Shown one piece after another: positions 7,049-15,647 of a stretch of DNA of 20,631 nt. The notes beneath the pieces were generated by a model. That model was not told the origin of the DNA. It ran no database searches and worked only from the letters and a program-made list of their open reading frames with translations. Each line of letters begins with the position of its first letter. Positions within the stretch are counted from its first letter, which is position 1. Source of the DNA: Enterobacteriaceae bacterium UBA7338 (lineage in GTDB: Bacteria > Pseudomonadota > Gammaproteobacteria > Enterobacterales > Enterobacteriaceae); contig DKPJ01000003.1 in NCBI GenBank assembly GCA_002480085.1, forward strand, positions 1 to 20,631, given 5' to 3'. A program made the position numbers and the translations under genes.

Positions 7049-10000
7049 ACTCTTCCGAGACTATTGCGCGAGATACCTTGGCTTTTTTGGTGAAGAACTG
7101 CCGTACCACCACAAAGAACACCGGTACGAAGAAGATCGCCAGCAGCGTCGCGGAGAGCATGCCCCCCAGCACCCCGGTTCCCACCGCGTTTTGTGCGCCG
7201 CTGCCTGCGCCAGAGCTGATCACCAGCGGCATGACGCCGAGGATAAAGGCCAGCGAGGTCATCAGGATCGGGCGCAGCCGCATGCGGACCGCCTCCAGCG
7301 TCGCCTCTACCAGCCCTTTGCCCTCTTTATCCATGAGATCCTTAGCAAACTCGACGATCAGAATGGCGTTCTTAGCCGAAAGCCCGATGGTGGTTAATAG
7401 ACCGACCTGGAAGTAGACGTCATTGTTCATTCCCCTCGTTAAGGCCGCCAGCAGCGCGCCAATAACGCCCAGCGGCACCACCAGCATGACCGAGAACGGA
7501 ATCGACCAGCTCTCATACAGCGCTGCCAGGCAGAGGAAGACCACGATCAGCGAGATGGCATACAGCGCCGGAGCCTGGTTGCCTGAGAGACGCTCCTGAT
7601 AGGACATCCCCGTCCAATCATAGCCGACGCCGGAAGGCAGCCCGGAGGCGAGCTTCTCCATAAGCTGCATCGCATCGCCCGTACTCTTGCCCGGCGCAGC
7701 CTCGCCTAAAATCTCCATCGAGGGCAGGCCGTTATAGCGCTCCAGACGCGGTGAGCCATAGACCCAGTGTGAGGTGGTAAAGGCCGAGAACGGCGTCATC
7801 TCTCCGTTGCTGCTGCGGACGTAGAGATTGTTCACGTCCGTAGGCAGCATGCGGTATTGCGCATCTGCCTGCACGTAGACCTTTTTTACCCGCCCGTGAT
7901 CGATAAAGTCATTCACGTAGGTGCCGCCTAATGCGGTGGAGATGGTCTGGTTAATATCCGAGAGATCGATCCCCAGCGCCTGCGCCTTTTCGATATCCAC
8001 CTCCAGCTTAAACTGTGGGGTATCTTCAAGGCCGTTTGGCCGCACGCGTACTACCTGGTCAGAATGCTTCTGCACCTCAGCCAGCAGCCTATTGCGCGCG
8101 CTGGTCAGGGCTTCATGCCCAAGGTTGGCCTGGTCAATTAGCTCAAAGTCAAAGCCCGTCGCCGTGCCCAGCTCGATAATCGCCGGCAGGTTAAACGGAA
8201 ACACCAGGCCGTCGCTGATTTTACTGAAGGCTTTGGTGGCCCGCTCAACGATACCGCCGACGCCGTTCTCTTTCCCCGGGCGCTCTTCCCACGGCTTAAG
8301 GCTGATAAAGGCCATCCCGGAGTTCTGCCCCTGGCCGCTAAAGCTGTAGCCGTTGACGGTCAGGACAGAGTCAACGTTCGCCTTCTCACTGTTAAGATAG
8401 TAGTCGGTGACCTTATCCAGCACCTTCTGCGTCCGGGCCTGGGTCGCCCCGGCGGGCAGCTGCACCATGGTCATAAAGACGCCCTGATCTTCATCAGGCA
8501 GAAACGAGGTGGGCAGACGCAAAAACAGCACCGCCATTGCGGCGACAATCAGTACGTAGACCAGCAGATAGCGTCCGGTGCCGTTGATAATCCCGGCAAC
8601 GCTGTCAGTGTAGTGGTGCGTACTGCGTTCAAACAGGCGGTTAAACCAGCCAAAAAAGCCCTTTTTCTCACCGTGCGTTTCAGGATCGAACGGCTTGAGC
8701 AGCGTTGCACAGAGGGCCGGGGTGAGGATAAGCGCGACCAGCACCGAGAGCGCCATCGCCGAGACGATGGTAATGGAGAACTGGCGATAGATGGCTCCCG
8801 TCGAACCGCCAAAGAAGGCCATTGGGATAAAGACCGCAGAAAGCACCATCGCAATCCCTACCAGCGCCCCCTGGATCTGCGACATCGACTTCTCCGTCGC
8901 CTCCTTCGGCGGCAGATGATCCTCCGCCATCACGCGCTCGACGTTCTCTACCACCACGATAGCATCATCCACCAGCAGGCCTATCGCCAGCACCATACCG
9001 AACATGGTCAGCGTGTTGATGGAGTAGCCAAACGCCGAGAGGATCGCAAAGGTGCCCAGCAGAACCACCGGCACGGCGATAGTTGGGATCAGCGTCGCCC
9101 GGAGATTTTGCAGAAACAGGTACATCACCAGGAAGACCAGGATAATCGCTTCAAACAGCGTTTTTACCACCTCGTGGATAGAGATCTTCACAAAGGGCGT
9201 GGTGTCGTAGGGGTAGACGACCTTCATCCCCTGAGGAAAGAACGGCTCCAGCTCGCTGAGTTTGGCTTTGATGGCGCTGGCGGTATCCAGCGCATTGGCA
9301 CCGGTTGCCAGCTTGATACCGATCGCCGCGGCATCCTGACCGTTAATTTTTGTTACCGTATTGTAGTTCTCCCCGCCCAGCTCAATCCGGGCGACGTCTT
9401 TCAGCCGCACCTGCGATCCGTCGGCGTTGACCTTCAGCGTGATGTTGCCGAACTCCACCGGATCCTTCAGCCGCGTCTGGGCAATGATGGAGGCATTGAG
9501 CTGCTGGTTGGGTATGGACGGCGTGCCGCCAAGCTGGCCGGCGGCTATCTGGTCGTTCTGCACCTTGATCTGGTTAACCACATCGACCGTCGTCAGGTTG
9601 TATTTGTTAAGCAGATCGGCGTTCAGCCAGATACGCATCGCGTACTGGGCACCGAACAGCTGCACGTCACCGACGCCGTTAGTGCGGCTAACAGGATCCT
9701 TAATATTAGACGCGACGTAGTCAGAGATATCATCCTGATTCAGGCTCTTGTTCTCAGAGGTGAAGCCGACCACCATTAAGAAGCTGCTGCTGGACTTCTC
9801 AACGCTGATCCCCTGCTGCTGAACCTCCTGCGGCAGCAGCGGCATCGCCAGCTGCAGCTTATTCTGTACCTGGACCTGAGCAATGTCTGGATCCGTTCCG
9901 GATTTAAAGGTAAGCGTAACCGTCACGCTTCCTGCCGAGTCGCTGGTAGAGGACATGTACATCAGGTTATCGATACCGTTCATGTTCTGCTCGATAACCT

Positions 10001-10187
10001 GCGTGACGGTATCCTGCACCGTCTGGGCGTCAGCCCCCGGATAGGTGGCGCTAATGGCGATCGCCGGCGGCGCAATGGTCGGGTATTGCGCGACGGGCAG
10101 CTGTAAGATTGCCAGCGCCCCGGCAATCATCAAAATAATTGCCAGCACCCAGGCAAAAATCGGACGATCGATAAAAAACTTAGCCAT
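7044..10187 (-). CDS. acrF: RND multidrug efflux permease AcrF
   Basis: Inner-membrane proton-driven pump subunit (HAE1/RND family) that, with AcrE and an outer-membrane channel such as TolC, would expel drugs, dyes and detergents. It is 1047 residues with 12 membrane helices and two large periplasmic loops. The proton-relay pair DD is intact in GLLVDDAIVVVENVERVM, as are the Lys of LSAKNAILIVEF and the Thr of ILMTSLAFILG (AcrB D407, D408, K940, T978). It is closer to E. coli AcrF than to AcrB in the porter domain (STSDSAGSVTVTLTF; NADLLNKYNLTTVDVVNQIKVQNDQ), hence the name. Two pocket residues differ from AcrB: F610 is Leu (SVLTVNG) and F615 is Tyr (GYSF). It starts 26 bases after the acrE stop, so the two are one transcript. 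Confidence 0.93.
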   Translation of the reverse strand: MAKFFIDRPIFAWVLAIILMIAGALAILQLPVAQYPTIAPPAIAISATYPGADAQTVQDTVTQVIEQNMNGIDNLMYMSSTSDSAGSVTVTLTFKSGTDPDIAQVQVQNKLQLAMPLLPQEVQQQGISVEKSSSSFLMVVGFTSENKSLNQDDISDYVASNIKDPVSRTNGVGDVQLFGAQYAMRIWLNADLLNKYNLTTVDVVNQIKVQNDQIAAGQLGGTPSIPNQQLNASIIAQTRLKDPVEFGNITLKVNADGSQVRLKDVARIELGGENYNTVTKINGQDAAAIGIKLATGANALDTASAIKAKLSELEPFFPQGMKVVYPYDTTPFVKISIHEVVKTLFEAIILVFLVMYLFLQNLRATLIPTIAVPVVLLGTFAILSAFGYSINTLTMFGMVLAIGLLVDDAIVVVENVERVMAEDHLPPKEATEKSMSQIQGALVGIAMVLSAVFIPMAFFGGSTGAIYRQFSITIVSAMALSVLVALILTPALCATLLKPFDPETHGEKKGFFGWFNRLFERSTHHYTDSVAGIINGTGRYLLVYVLIVAAMAVLFLRLPTSFLPDEDQGVFMTMVQLPAGATQARTQKVLDKVTDYYLNSEKANVDSVLTVNGYSFSGQGQNSGMAFISLKPWEERPGKENGVGGIVERATKAFSKISDGLVFPFNLPAIIELGTATGFDFELIDQANLGHEALTSARNRLLAEVQKHSDQVVRVRPNGLEDTPQFKLEVDIEKAQALGIDLSDINQTISTALGGTYVNDFIDHGRVKKVYVQADAQYRMLPTDVNNLYVRSSNGEMTPFSAFTTSHWVYGSPRLERYNGLPSMEILGEAAPGKSTGDAMQLMEKLASGLPSGVGYDWTGMSYQERLSGNQAPALYAISLIVVFLCLAALYESWSIPFSVMLVVPLGVIGALLAALTRGMNNDVYFQVGLLTTIGLSAKNAILIVEFAKDLMDKEGKGLVEATLEAVRMRLRPILMTSLAFILGVMPLVISSGAGSGAQNAVGTGVLGGMLSATLLAIFFVPVFFVVVRQFFTKKAKVSRAIVSEEL

Positions 10188-10213
10188 CTTTTGCTCTCGT
10201 TGGGTTTATACGA

Positions 10214-11374
10214 TTAACGCGCGGCGGCAGTCTGGCCTGCTGCGCTCGGGGCGATAGTCACCGTTGCCCCAGGACGAACCCGCTGCAATCCGCTGACGAT
10301 AACGTTTTCACCCTCTTTCAGGCCGCCCGTAATAAGCCACTTATCGCCAATGGCCTGCGAGGCGACGACGTTGCGTGATTCAACCTGATTTTTAGCGTTT
10401 ACCAGCAGCACGGTGGCATCGCCGCGGGCGTTACGGGTGACCCCCTGCTGCGGCACAAGAATGGCGGTTGGCTGTACGCCCTCGTCGATCCGCGCCCGGA
10501 CAAACATGCCCGGCAGCAGGCTATGATCGGGGTTAGGGAAGACCGCCCGGATGGTAATGGAGCCGGTGCTCTCATCCACGGTGACGTCTGAGAACTCCAG
10601 CGTGCCCTTCAGCGGATAGCGCTGGCCGTTTTCGGTAATCAGCTCAACGTCCGTTTTATCGCTATTTTTTTGCAAGTTGCCCTGCTCAACGGCCTGCTTG
10701 AGGCGCATAAAGTCATTGCTCGACTGGGTGACATCGACATAGACGGGATCCAGCTGCTGCACGGTGGCCAGCGCGCTGCTTTGGCCGTTGGTCACCAGCG
10801 CCCCCTCGGTTACCGCTGATTTGCCGATCCGGCCATTAATCGGCGAGCGGACCTGGGTATAGGCGAGGTTTATCCTTGCCGTTTCAACGGCGGCCTTCGC
10901 GGCCTGTACCGCGGCGTCAGCCTGCTGGGCGTCGGCAATCGCCGTGTCATACTCCTGCTGGCTGATATACTGCGTGCCGACAAGCGGCTGGTAGCGCTTA
11001 ACGGTGAGGTGGGCAATCTTCGCCGCCGCCTGCGCCTTCGCCAGATCGCCCTGGGCGCTGGCATAATCCGCCTGATAGGTCGCAGGATCGATCTGATAGA
11101 GCGACTGGCCTGCAGTAATATCCGCCCCCTCGACAAAATTACGCCGTAAAATAATGCCGCTCACCTGAGGCCGCACTTCGGCAATACGAAACGCTTCGGT
11201 TCTGCCAGGTAATTCTGTGGTGACCGCCAGCGGCGCGGCTTTTACCTGATAAACGCTGACCTCCGGCGCAACGGCTTTTTTTGCACTGTCGCCGCTATCA
11301 TTACAGCCATTGAGTAAACCTGCCGAAATTAAAATCAATGACGACAGGCGGAAACATTCACCAAATTTATTCAT
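10214..11374 (-). CDS. acrE: RND efflux periplasmic adaptor lipoprotein AcrE
   Basis: Membrane fusion protein that links an RND permease to the outer-membrane channel. It is 386 residues (E. coli AcrE: 385) and matches it throughout. A lipoprotein signal ends in the lipobox LLNGC, so Cys24 should carry the lipid anchor. In order come a beta-barrel strand and lipoyl half-motif (RIAEVRPQVSGIILRRNFVEGADITAGQSLYQIDPATY), the alpha-helical hairpin (about 95-165), the second lipoyl half (INLAYTQVRSPINGRIGKSAVTEGALV), the beta-barrel, and the membrane-proximal domain. GAGG lies 6 bases before the ATG. It sits between two permease genes on the same strand: acrF 26 bases downstream and the extra permease 130 bases upstream. 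Confidence 0.95.
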   Translation of the reverse strand: MNKFGECFRLSSLILISAGLLNGCNDSGDSAKKAVAPEVSVYQVKAAPLAVTTELPGRTEAFRIAEVRPQVSGIILRRNFVEGADITAGQSLYQIDPATYQADYASAQGDLAKAQAAAKIAHLTVKRYQPLVGTQYISQQEYDTAIADAQQADAAVQAAKAAVETARINLAYTQVRSPINGRIGKSAVTEGALVTNGQSSALATVQQLDPVYVDVTQSSNDFMRLKQAVEQGNLQKNSDKTDVELITENGQRYPLKGTLEFSDVTVDESTGSITIRAVFPNPDHSLLPGMFVRARIDEGVQPTAILVPQQGVTRNARGDATVLLVNAKNQVESRNVVASQAIGDKWLITGGLKEGENVIVSGLQRVRPGATVTIAPSAAGQTAAAR

Positions 11375-11504
11375 TGCAGTTCCTCAAAAACACAACGCAC
11401 GGCGTTAACCGCAAAAATCCACGATAAAAAATAATTCACATCAATAAATGAAATTATTTAATTAGCCCGATGAATAATTAATGGCTCACCGGAAAGAGAA
11501 ATCG
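11375..11504 (-). promoter_or_regulatory. AT-rich gap upstream of acrE
   Basis: This 130-base gap separates the extra permease from acrE. Its core (about 11415-11490) is much richer in A and T than the surrounding genes. No terminator is visible, so read-through from the permease gene is possible. The AT tract could hold a separate acrE promoter or an H-NS silencing site (E. coli acrEF is known to be silenced by H-NS), but I could not define -35 and -10 boxes with confidence. Confidence 0.4.
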
Positions 11505-14500
11505 TTATTGCCGCTGGGCAATAGCATGGCTCGATTTTGCTAAGCGCCGACAGACCACGACATAAAATACCGGCACAAAGAATATTGCCAGCAGCGTCGC
11601 TGCAATCATTCCCCCCATTACCCCCGTGCCGACCGCATTTTGCGCGCCGCTGCCTGCGCCGGTACTTAATACCAGCGGCATTACGCCTAGAATAAATGCC
11701 AGGGAGGTCATCAGAATGGGGCGCAGGCGCATTCTGACCGCTTCAAGCGTGGCCTCGATAAGGCTTTTGTGCTCTTTATCCATCAGGTCTTTGGCAAACT
11801 CGACAATCAGAATGGCATTCTTAGCGGATAGCCCAATGGTGGTGAGCAGGCCAACCTGGAAATAGACGTCGTTACTCAAACCGCGCATGCTGGCGGCCAG
11901 CAGCGCTCCCACGACGCCCAGCGGCACCACCAGCATCACCGAGAAGGGAATCGACCAGCTCTCATACAGGGCAGCGAGGCAGAGGAAAACCACCACCAGC
12001 GAAATGGCGTACAGCGCCGGGGCCTGGTTGCCGGAGAGACGCTCCTGATAGGACATCCCGGTCCAGTCAAAACCGACGCCAGCAGGAAGCTGCGACGCCA
12101 GCGTCTCCATAAGCTTCATCGCCTCGCCGCTGCTTTTGCCCGGCGCGGCCTCACCAAGAATTTCCATGGATGGCAGGCCGTTATAGCGTTCCAGACGGGG
12201 CGAACCCTGGATCCAGCGGGCGCTGGAGAAGCTGGAGAACGGCACCATGCCGCCGGTCTGGTTACGGACATACCAGGTGTTAATGTCATCCGGCATCATG
12301 CGATAAGGCGCATCGGCCTGAGCATAGACCTTTTTTACGCGCCCATTATCAATAAAGTCGTTAACGTAGGTACTGCCCAGCGCAGTGGCAATTGTGCTGT
12401 TGATATCGCTCAGCGAGACGCCCAGCGCCTGGGCTTTCTCCTGATCAACATTGAGCTTGAACTGGGGCATATCCTCCAGGCCGTTGGGCCGCGTCCTGAC
12501 CAGCGTGTCCGGATGCTGCGCCGCCTGCATGAGCAGCTGGTTACGCGCGGCGGTCAGCGCCGTATGGCCTAGCCCCGCCTGGTCGATCAGCTCAAAGTCG
12601 AACCCGGTCGCGGTTCCCAGCTCGGTAATGGCGGGCAGATTGAAGGCGAAAACCATCCCATCCTTAATGCGGCTAAAGGCTTTCGTGGCCCGGCTGACGA
12701 TAGCGCCAACGCGATCCTCTTTGGCTTCACGCTGCGCCCACGGCATCAGGCGTACAAAGGCCAGGCCGTTGTTCTGCCCTTTACCGTTCAGACCAAAGCC
12801 GGTAACGGTAAAAACGGAATCGACGTTGTTTTTCTCTTTCGTCAGGTAGTAATCCGTTACCTCGCGCATGATCTTTTCCGTCCGCGCCTGCGTCGCGCCG
12901 GCGGGCAGCGTGACCATCGTCAGAAACACGCCCTGATCCTCTTCAGGTAAAAACGAGGTCGGCAGCCGCAGGAACAGCACCGCCATTCCAATCACGATCA
13001 CAACATAAACAACGATATACCGCCCCGTACAGTGGAGCAGCTTCTGTACGCTACTGGTATAGTGGCGGGTGCTCTGTTCAAACAGGCGATTGAAGCGGCT
13101 AAAAAGCCGGTGGGTCTTATCGTGCTGCACCGGCTTAAGCAGCGTTGCGCAGAGGGCAGGCGTTAAAATCAGAGCGACCAGCACCGAGAGCGCCATCGCC
13201 GAAACGATGGTGATGGAGAACTGCCGGTAGATCACCCCCGTCGAGCCGCCAAAAAAGGCCATCGGGATAAAGACGGCTGAGAGCACCATCGCAATCCCCA
13301 CCAGCGCGCCCTGGATCTGGCTCATCGACTTCTGGGTGGCCTCCTTTGGCGGTAGCCCTTCGTCAGTCATGACCCGCTCAACGTTTTCAACCACCACGAT
13401 GGCATCATCCACCAGCAGGCCGATGGCCAGCACCATGCCAAACATCGTTAGCGTATTGATGGAGTAACCAAATGCCGCCAGCACGGCAAAGGTACCCAGC
13501 AACACCACCGGTACGGCGATGGTAGGAATGAGCGTCGCGCGCAGGTTTTGCAGGAAGAGATACATCACCAGGAAGACCAGCACGATCGCTTCAAACAGCG
13601 TTTTGAACACCTCGCGGATAGAGATGTTGATAAACGGCGTCGTATCGTAGCTGTAGACCAGCTTCAGGCCATGTGGAAAATAGGATTGCAGATGCGCCAT
13701 CTGCTGCTTTACCGCATCGGCGGTAGAGAGCGCATTGGCCCCCGTTGCCAGCTTAATACCCAGCCCTGCTGAAGGTTTTCCATTATAGCGCGCCACAACG
13801 TTATAGTTTTCACCGCCGCGCTCAATGCGGGCAACGTCGCGCAGCAGCACGCGTGAGCCATCTGCCTGTACCTTAAGCGTAATGTTGCCAAACTCCTGCG
13901 GCGTGCGCAGACGGGTCTGGGCGATAATTGAGGCGTTAAGCTGCTGCGTCGCCGGTGAGGGGGTTCCCCCCAGCTGTCCGGCAGCAATCTGGCTGTTCTG
14001 CGCTTTGATTTCGTTAACCACGTCGAGGGTGGTTAGCTGATACTGGTTGAGCTTGCTGGGGTCAAGCCAGATGCGCATGGCATACTGTGCCCCAAACAGC
14101 TGTACGTCACCGACCCCTTCAGTGCGGCTTACCGGATCTTTGATATTGGAGGAGATGTAGTCGGCAATGTCATCCTGCGACATGCTGCCATCATCTGAAA
14201 TAAAGCCCATCACCAGCAGGAAGTTGCTGCTCGATTTTTTAACGTTGATGCCCTGCTGCTGTACCTCCTGCGGCAGCAGCGGCATGGCGAGCTGCAGCTT
14301 GTTCTGTACCTGCACCTGGGCGATGTCGGGATCGGTCCCGGAATTAAAGGTTAAGGTTACCGTCACGCCGCCCGAGGAGTCGCTGGTGGAGGACATGTAC
14401 ATCAGGTTATCGAGGCCGTTCATATTCTGTTCGATCACCTGGGTTACCGTGTCCTGCACGGTCTGCGCATCCGCGCCGGGATAGGTAGCGTTAATGGCAA

Positions 14501-14627
14501 TGGCGGGCGGCGCAATCGTGGGGTACTGCGCAACGGGCAGCTTAATGACGGCCAGCGCGCCTGCCAGCATCAAAATAATCGCCAGTACCCAGGCGAAAAT
14601 TGGGCGCTCGATAAAGAACTTTGCCAT
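11505..14627 (-). CDS. Second RND multidrug efflux permease, AcrB/AcrF family
   Basis: A full-length, intact 1040-residue RND permease, additional to acrF and absent from this place in E. coli K-12. The proton relay is complete: DD in GLLVDDAIVVVENVERVM, Lys in LSAKNAILIVEF and Thr in ILMTSLAFILG. The N-terminal porter half resembles AcrF (YMSSTSDSSGGVTVTLTF), while the region around residues 640-830 reads more like AcrB (VFAFNLPAI, IDQAGLGHTALTAARNQLL, MPDDINTWYVR), so it is a diverged paralogue and not a recent copy. In the drug pocket F610 and F615 are kept, but AcrB F617 is Leu (TGFGLNGKGQN). It is the first gene of the minus-strand run, followed by acrE and acrF, and diverges from acrS. 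AAAAGG lies 12 bases before the ATG, a weak ribosome site. No specific gene name is justified. Confidence 0.9.
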   Translation of the reverse strand: MAKFFIERPIFAWVLAIILMLAGALAVIKLPVAQYPTIAPPAIAINATYPGADAQTVQDTVTQVIEQNMNGLDNLMYMSSTSDSSGGVTVTLTFNSGTDPDIAQVQVQNKLQLAMPLLPQEVQQQGINVKKSSSNFLLVMGFISDDGSMSQDDIADYISSNIKDPVSRTEGVGDVQLFGAQYAMRIWLDPSKLNQYQLTTLDVVNEIKAQNSQIAAGQLGGTPSPATQQLNASIIAQTRLRTPQEFGNITLKVQADGSRVLLRDVARIERGGENYNVVARYNGKPSAGLGIKLATGANALSTADAVKQQMAHLQSYFPHGLKLVYSYDTTPFINISIREVFKTLFEAIVLVFLVMYLFLQNLRATLIPTIAVPVVLLGTFAVLAAFGYSINTLTMFGMVLAIGLLVDDAIVVVENVERVMTDEGLPPKEATQKSMSQIQGALVGIAMVLSAVFIPMAFFGGSTGVIYRQFSITIVSAMALSVLVALILTPALCATLLKPVQHDKTHRLFSRFNRLFEQSTRHYTSSVQKLLHCTGRYIVVYVVIVIGMAVLFLRLPTSFLPEEDQGVFLTMVTLPAGATQARTEKIMREVTDYYLTKEKNNVDSVFTVTGFGLNGKGQNNGLAFVRLMPWAQREAKEDRVGAIVSRATKAFSRIKDGMVFAFNLPAITELGTATGFDFELIDQAGLGHTALTAARNQLLMQAAQHPDTLVRTRPNGLEDMPQFKLNVDQEKAQALGVSLSDINSTIATALGSTYVNDFIDNGRVKKVYAQADAPYRMMPDDINTWYVRNQTGGMVPFSSFSSARWIQGSPRLERYNGLPSMEILGEAAPGKSSGEAMKLMETLASQLPAGVGFDWTGMSYQERLSGNQAPALYAISLVVVFLCLAALYESWSIPFSVMLVVPLGVVGALLAASMRGLSNDVYFQVGLLTTIGLSAKNAILIVEFAKDLMDKEHKSLIEATLEAVRMRLRPILMTSLAFILGVMPLVLSTGAGSGAQNAVGTGVMGGMIAATLLAIFFVPVFYVVVCRRLAKSSHAIAQRQ

Positions 14628-14867
14628 ATAAACGTATTACCTTTTGTTTTTCATCACCGGGATTTATTACCGGAAGGCGTTAGCATTTATTACCCAAATA
14701 AATACTTTATTTAATAACATTCATCATGTGAATATTTATTAACACATAGCGAAAATAGTGGCACTATGTTGAATGAACAACAAAAAAATGCAAGGATAGA
14801 TAGTGAGATCCCGAGTATATTTTATTCAGCAAATGTAAATCACGCTTCGAGCATGACGGTAGCAACA
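14628..14867. promoter_or_regulatory. Divergent regulatory region between the efflux permease and acrS
   Basis: This 240-base AT-rich region must hold the promoters for the minus-strand efflux run and the plus-strand repressor gene. Two inverted repeats stand out. ATTCA-TCATG-TGAAT (14719-14733) is a plausible TetR-family operator. AAATAAA-TAC-TTTATTT (14696-14712) is a perfect 7-3-7 repeat, but could arise by chance in AT-rich DNA. Exact promoter boxes could not be assigned. Confidence 0.5.
14719..14733. promoter_or_regulatory. Candidate AcrS/AcrR-type operator
   Basis: 5-bp inverted arms ATTCA and TGAAT around TCATG, in the middle of the divergent acrS/permease region. Size and symmetry suit a TetR-family dimer, and it loosely resembles the E. 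coli AcrR site, which has CATT and AATG half-sites. The assignment is by position and symmetry only. Confidence 0.35.
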
Positions 14868-15512
14868 ATGGCAAAAAAGACAAAAGAAGAGGCAGCCAAG
14901 ACACGGCAGCGATTAATAGATACCGCTATTTTAACATTTTCGCAGCAGGGCTTTTCCAATACGACGCTGGACGATATCGCCTGCGCGGCACACATGACGC
15001 GCGGTGCTATTTACTGGCACTTTACAAATAAGACAGAACTATTTAACGCCATCTGGCAAGAGCAAAGGCCGTTAAGAGAGAGAATAGACCGAAAAGCACG
15101 CCTGCATTTTATTAACGACCCACAGGGCCTATTTCGCCATAGCTTAACTGAATCCCTCCGCTTAATTGCAAAAAGTCCTTTCGAACAAGCACTCGTAGAA
15201 ATTCTTTACCATAAGTGCGAATTTACGCCAGATATGACGCCGGAAGCGGAAATACGTGAGCGGCTATTTTTTAACCCGGCAAATGTTACCGAACTGTTAG
15301 AGAAGTGCCAGCAGCAGGATCCCTGCTTTTTAAGCGGCAGCATAGAGACGGCGTTGATTATTATTCAGGGATATCTGAGCGGAATTGTTAAAAACTGGCT
15401 GATGTTGGATAAGTGCTTCGATCTTGCCGCGCTGGCGCCGCAGCTGGTTGAGGGACTGCTGGTGATGCTGCGCATGACGCCAGAAGAGAGTCACACCAGG
15501 CTGAGCGCATGA
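14868..15512 (+). CDS. acrS: TetR-family transcriptional repressor AcrS
   Basis: DNA-binding repressor of the AcrR/AcrS group, which in E. coli controls acrAB and lies divergent to acrEF. The product is 214 residues (E. coli AcrS: 220). The N-terminal helix-turn-helix (about 33-52, TLDDIACAAHMTRGAIYWHF) is typical of TetR proteins, and the C-terminal ligand domain keeps ALVEILYHKCEF and SGIVKNWL as in AcrS. The frame is open from 14766, but MAKKTKEEA at 14868 aligns with the conserved AcrS/AcrR start, whereas the 34 residues before it have no counterpart and come from AT-rich DNA. ATG 14853 is a second option. The Shine-Dalgarno match is poor at both. The gene looks AT-richer than its neighbours. 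Here it is on the plus strand, next to yhdV, opposite to its E. coli K-12 arrangement. Confidence 0.87.
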   Translation: MAKKTKEEAAKTRQRLIDTAILTFSQQGFSNTTLDDIACAAHMTRGAIYWHFTNKTELFNAIWQEQRPLRERIDRKARLHFINDPQGLFRHSLTESLRLIAKSPFEQALVEILYHKCEFTPDMTPEAEIRERLFFNPANVTELLEKCQQQDPCFLSGSIETALIIIQGYLSGIVKNWLMLDKCFDLAALAPQLVEGLLVMLRMTPEESHTRLSA

Positions 15513-15633
15513 CGCCAGCGATCTCCGGCTCCATCTTTTCTCCTTAATCCGCTGGTCTACGCTGTTACTCTCCATGTTTTTTACATTGGACACGCTTTGT
15601 AAGAATAGAGGCATAAATTCTCGCCGCGACCGG

Positions 15634-15642
15634 TGGTACAAT
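15634..15642 (+). promoter_or_regulatory. Candidate extended -10 promoter of yhdV
   Basis: TGG-TACAAT is an extended -10 element (TGN plus a 5/6 match to TATAAT). No good -35 is present, as is usual for extended -10 promoters. The start would be near 15649, giving a leader of about 27 bases. Confidence 0.45.
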
Positions 15643-15647
15643 ACCGC

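Noticed and set aside
8613..9779. 388-residue plus-strand open frame opposite acrF
   Set aside because: Composition rich in Arg, His and Gln with no domain; acrF on the other strand is fully conserved. It is a shadow frame.
14744..14769. ACATAG...CTATGT inverted repeat near acrS as an operator
   Set aside because: Only 6-base arms, 14 bases apart, in AT-rich DNA; expected by chance. The ATTCA/TGAAT repeat is a better candidate.
14766..14867. N-terminal extension of acrS by 34 residues
   Set aside because: The extension has no counterpart in AcrS/AcrR, comes from AT-rich intergenic DNA, and includes the likely operator neighbourhood; MAKKTKEEA at 14868 is the family start.
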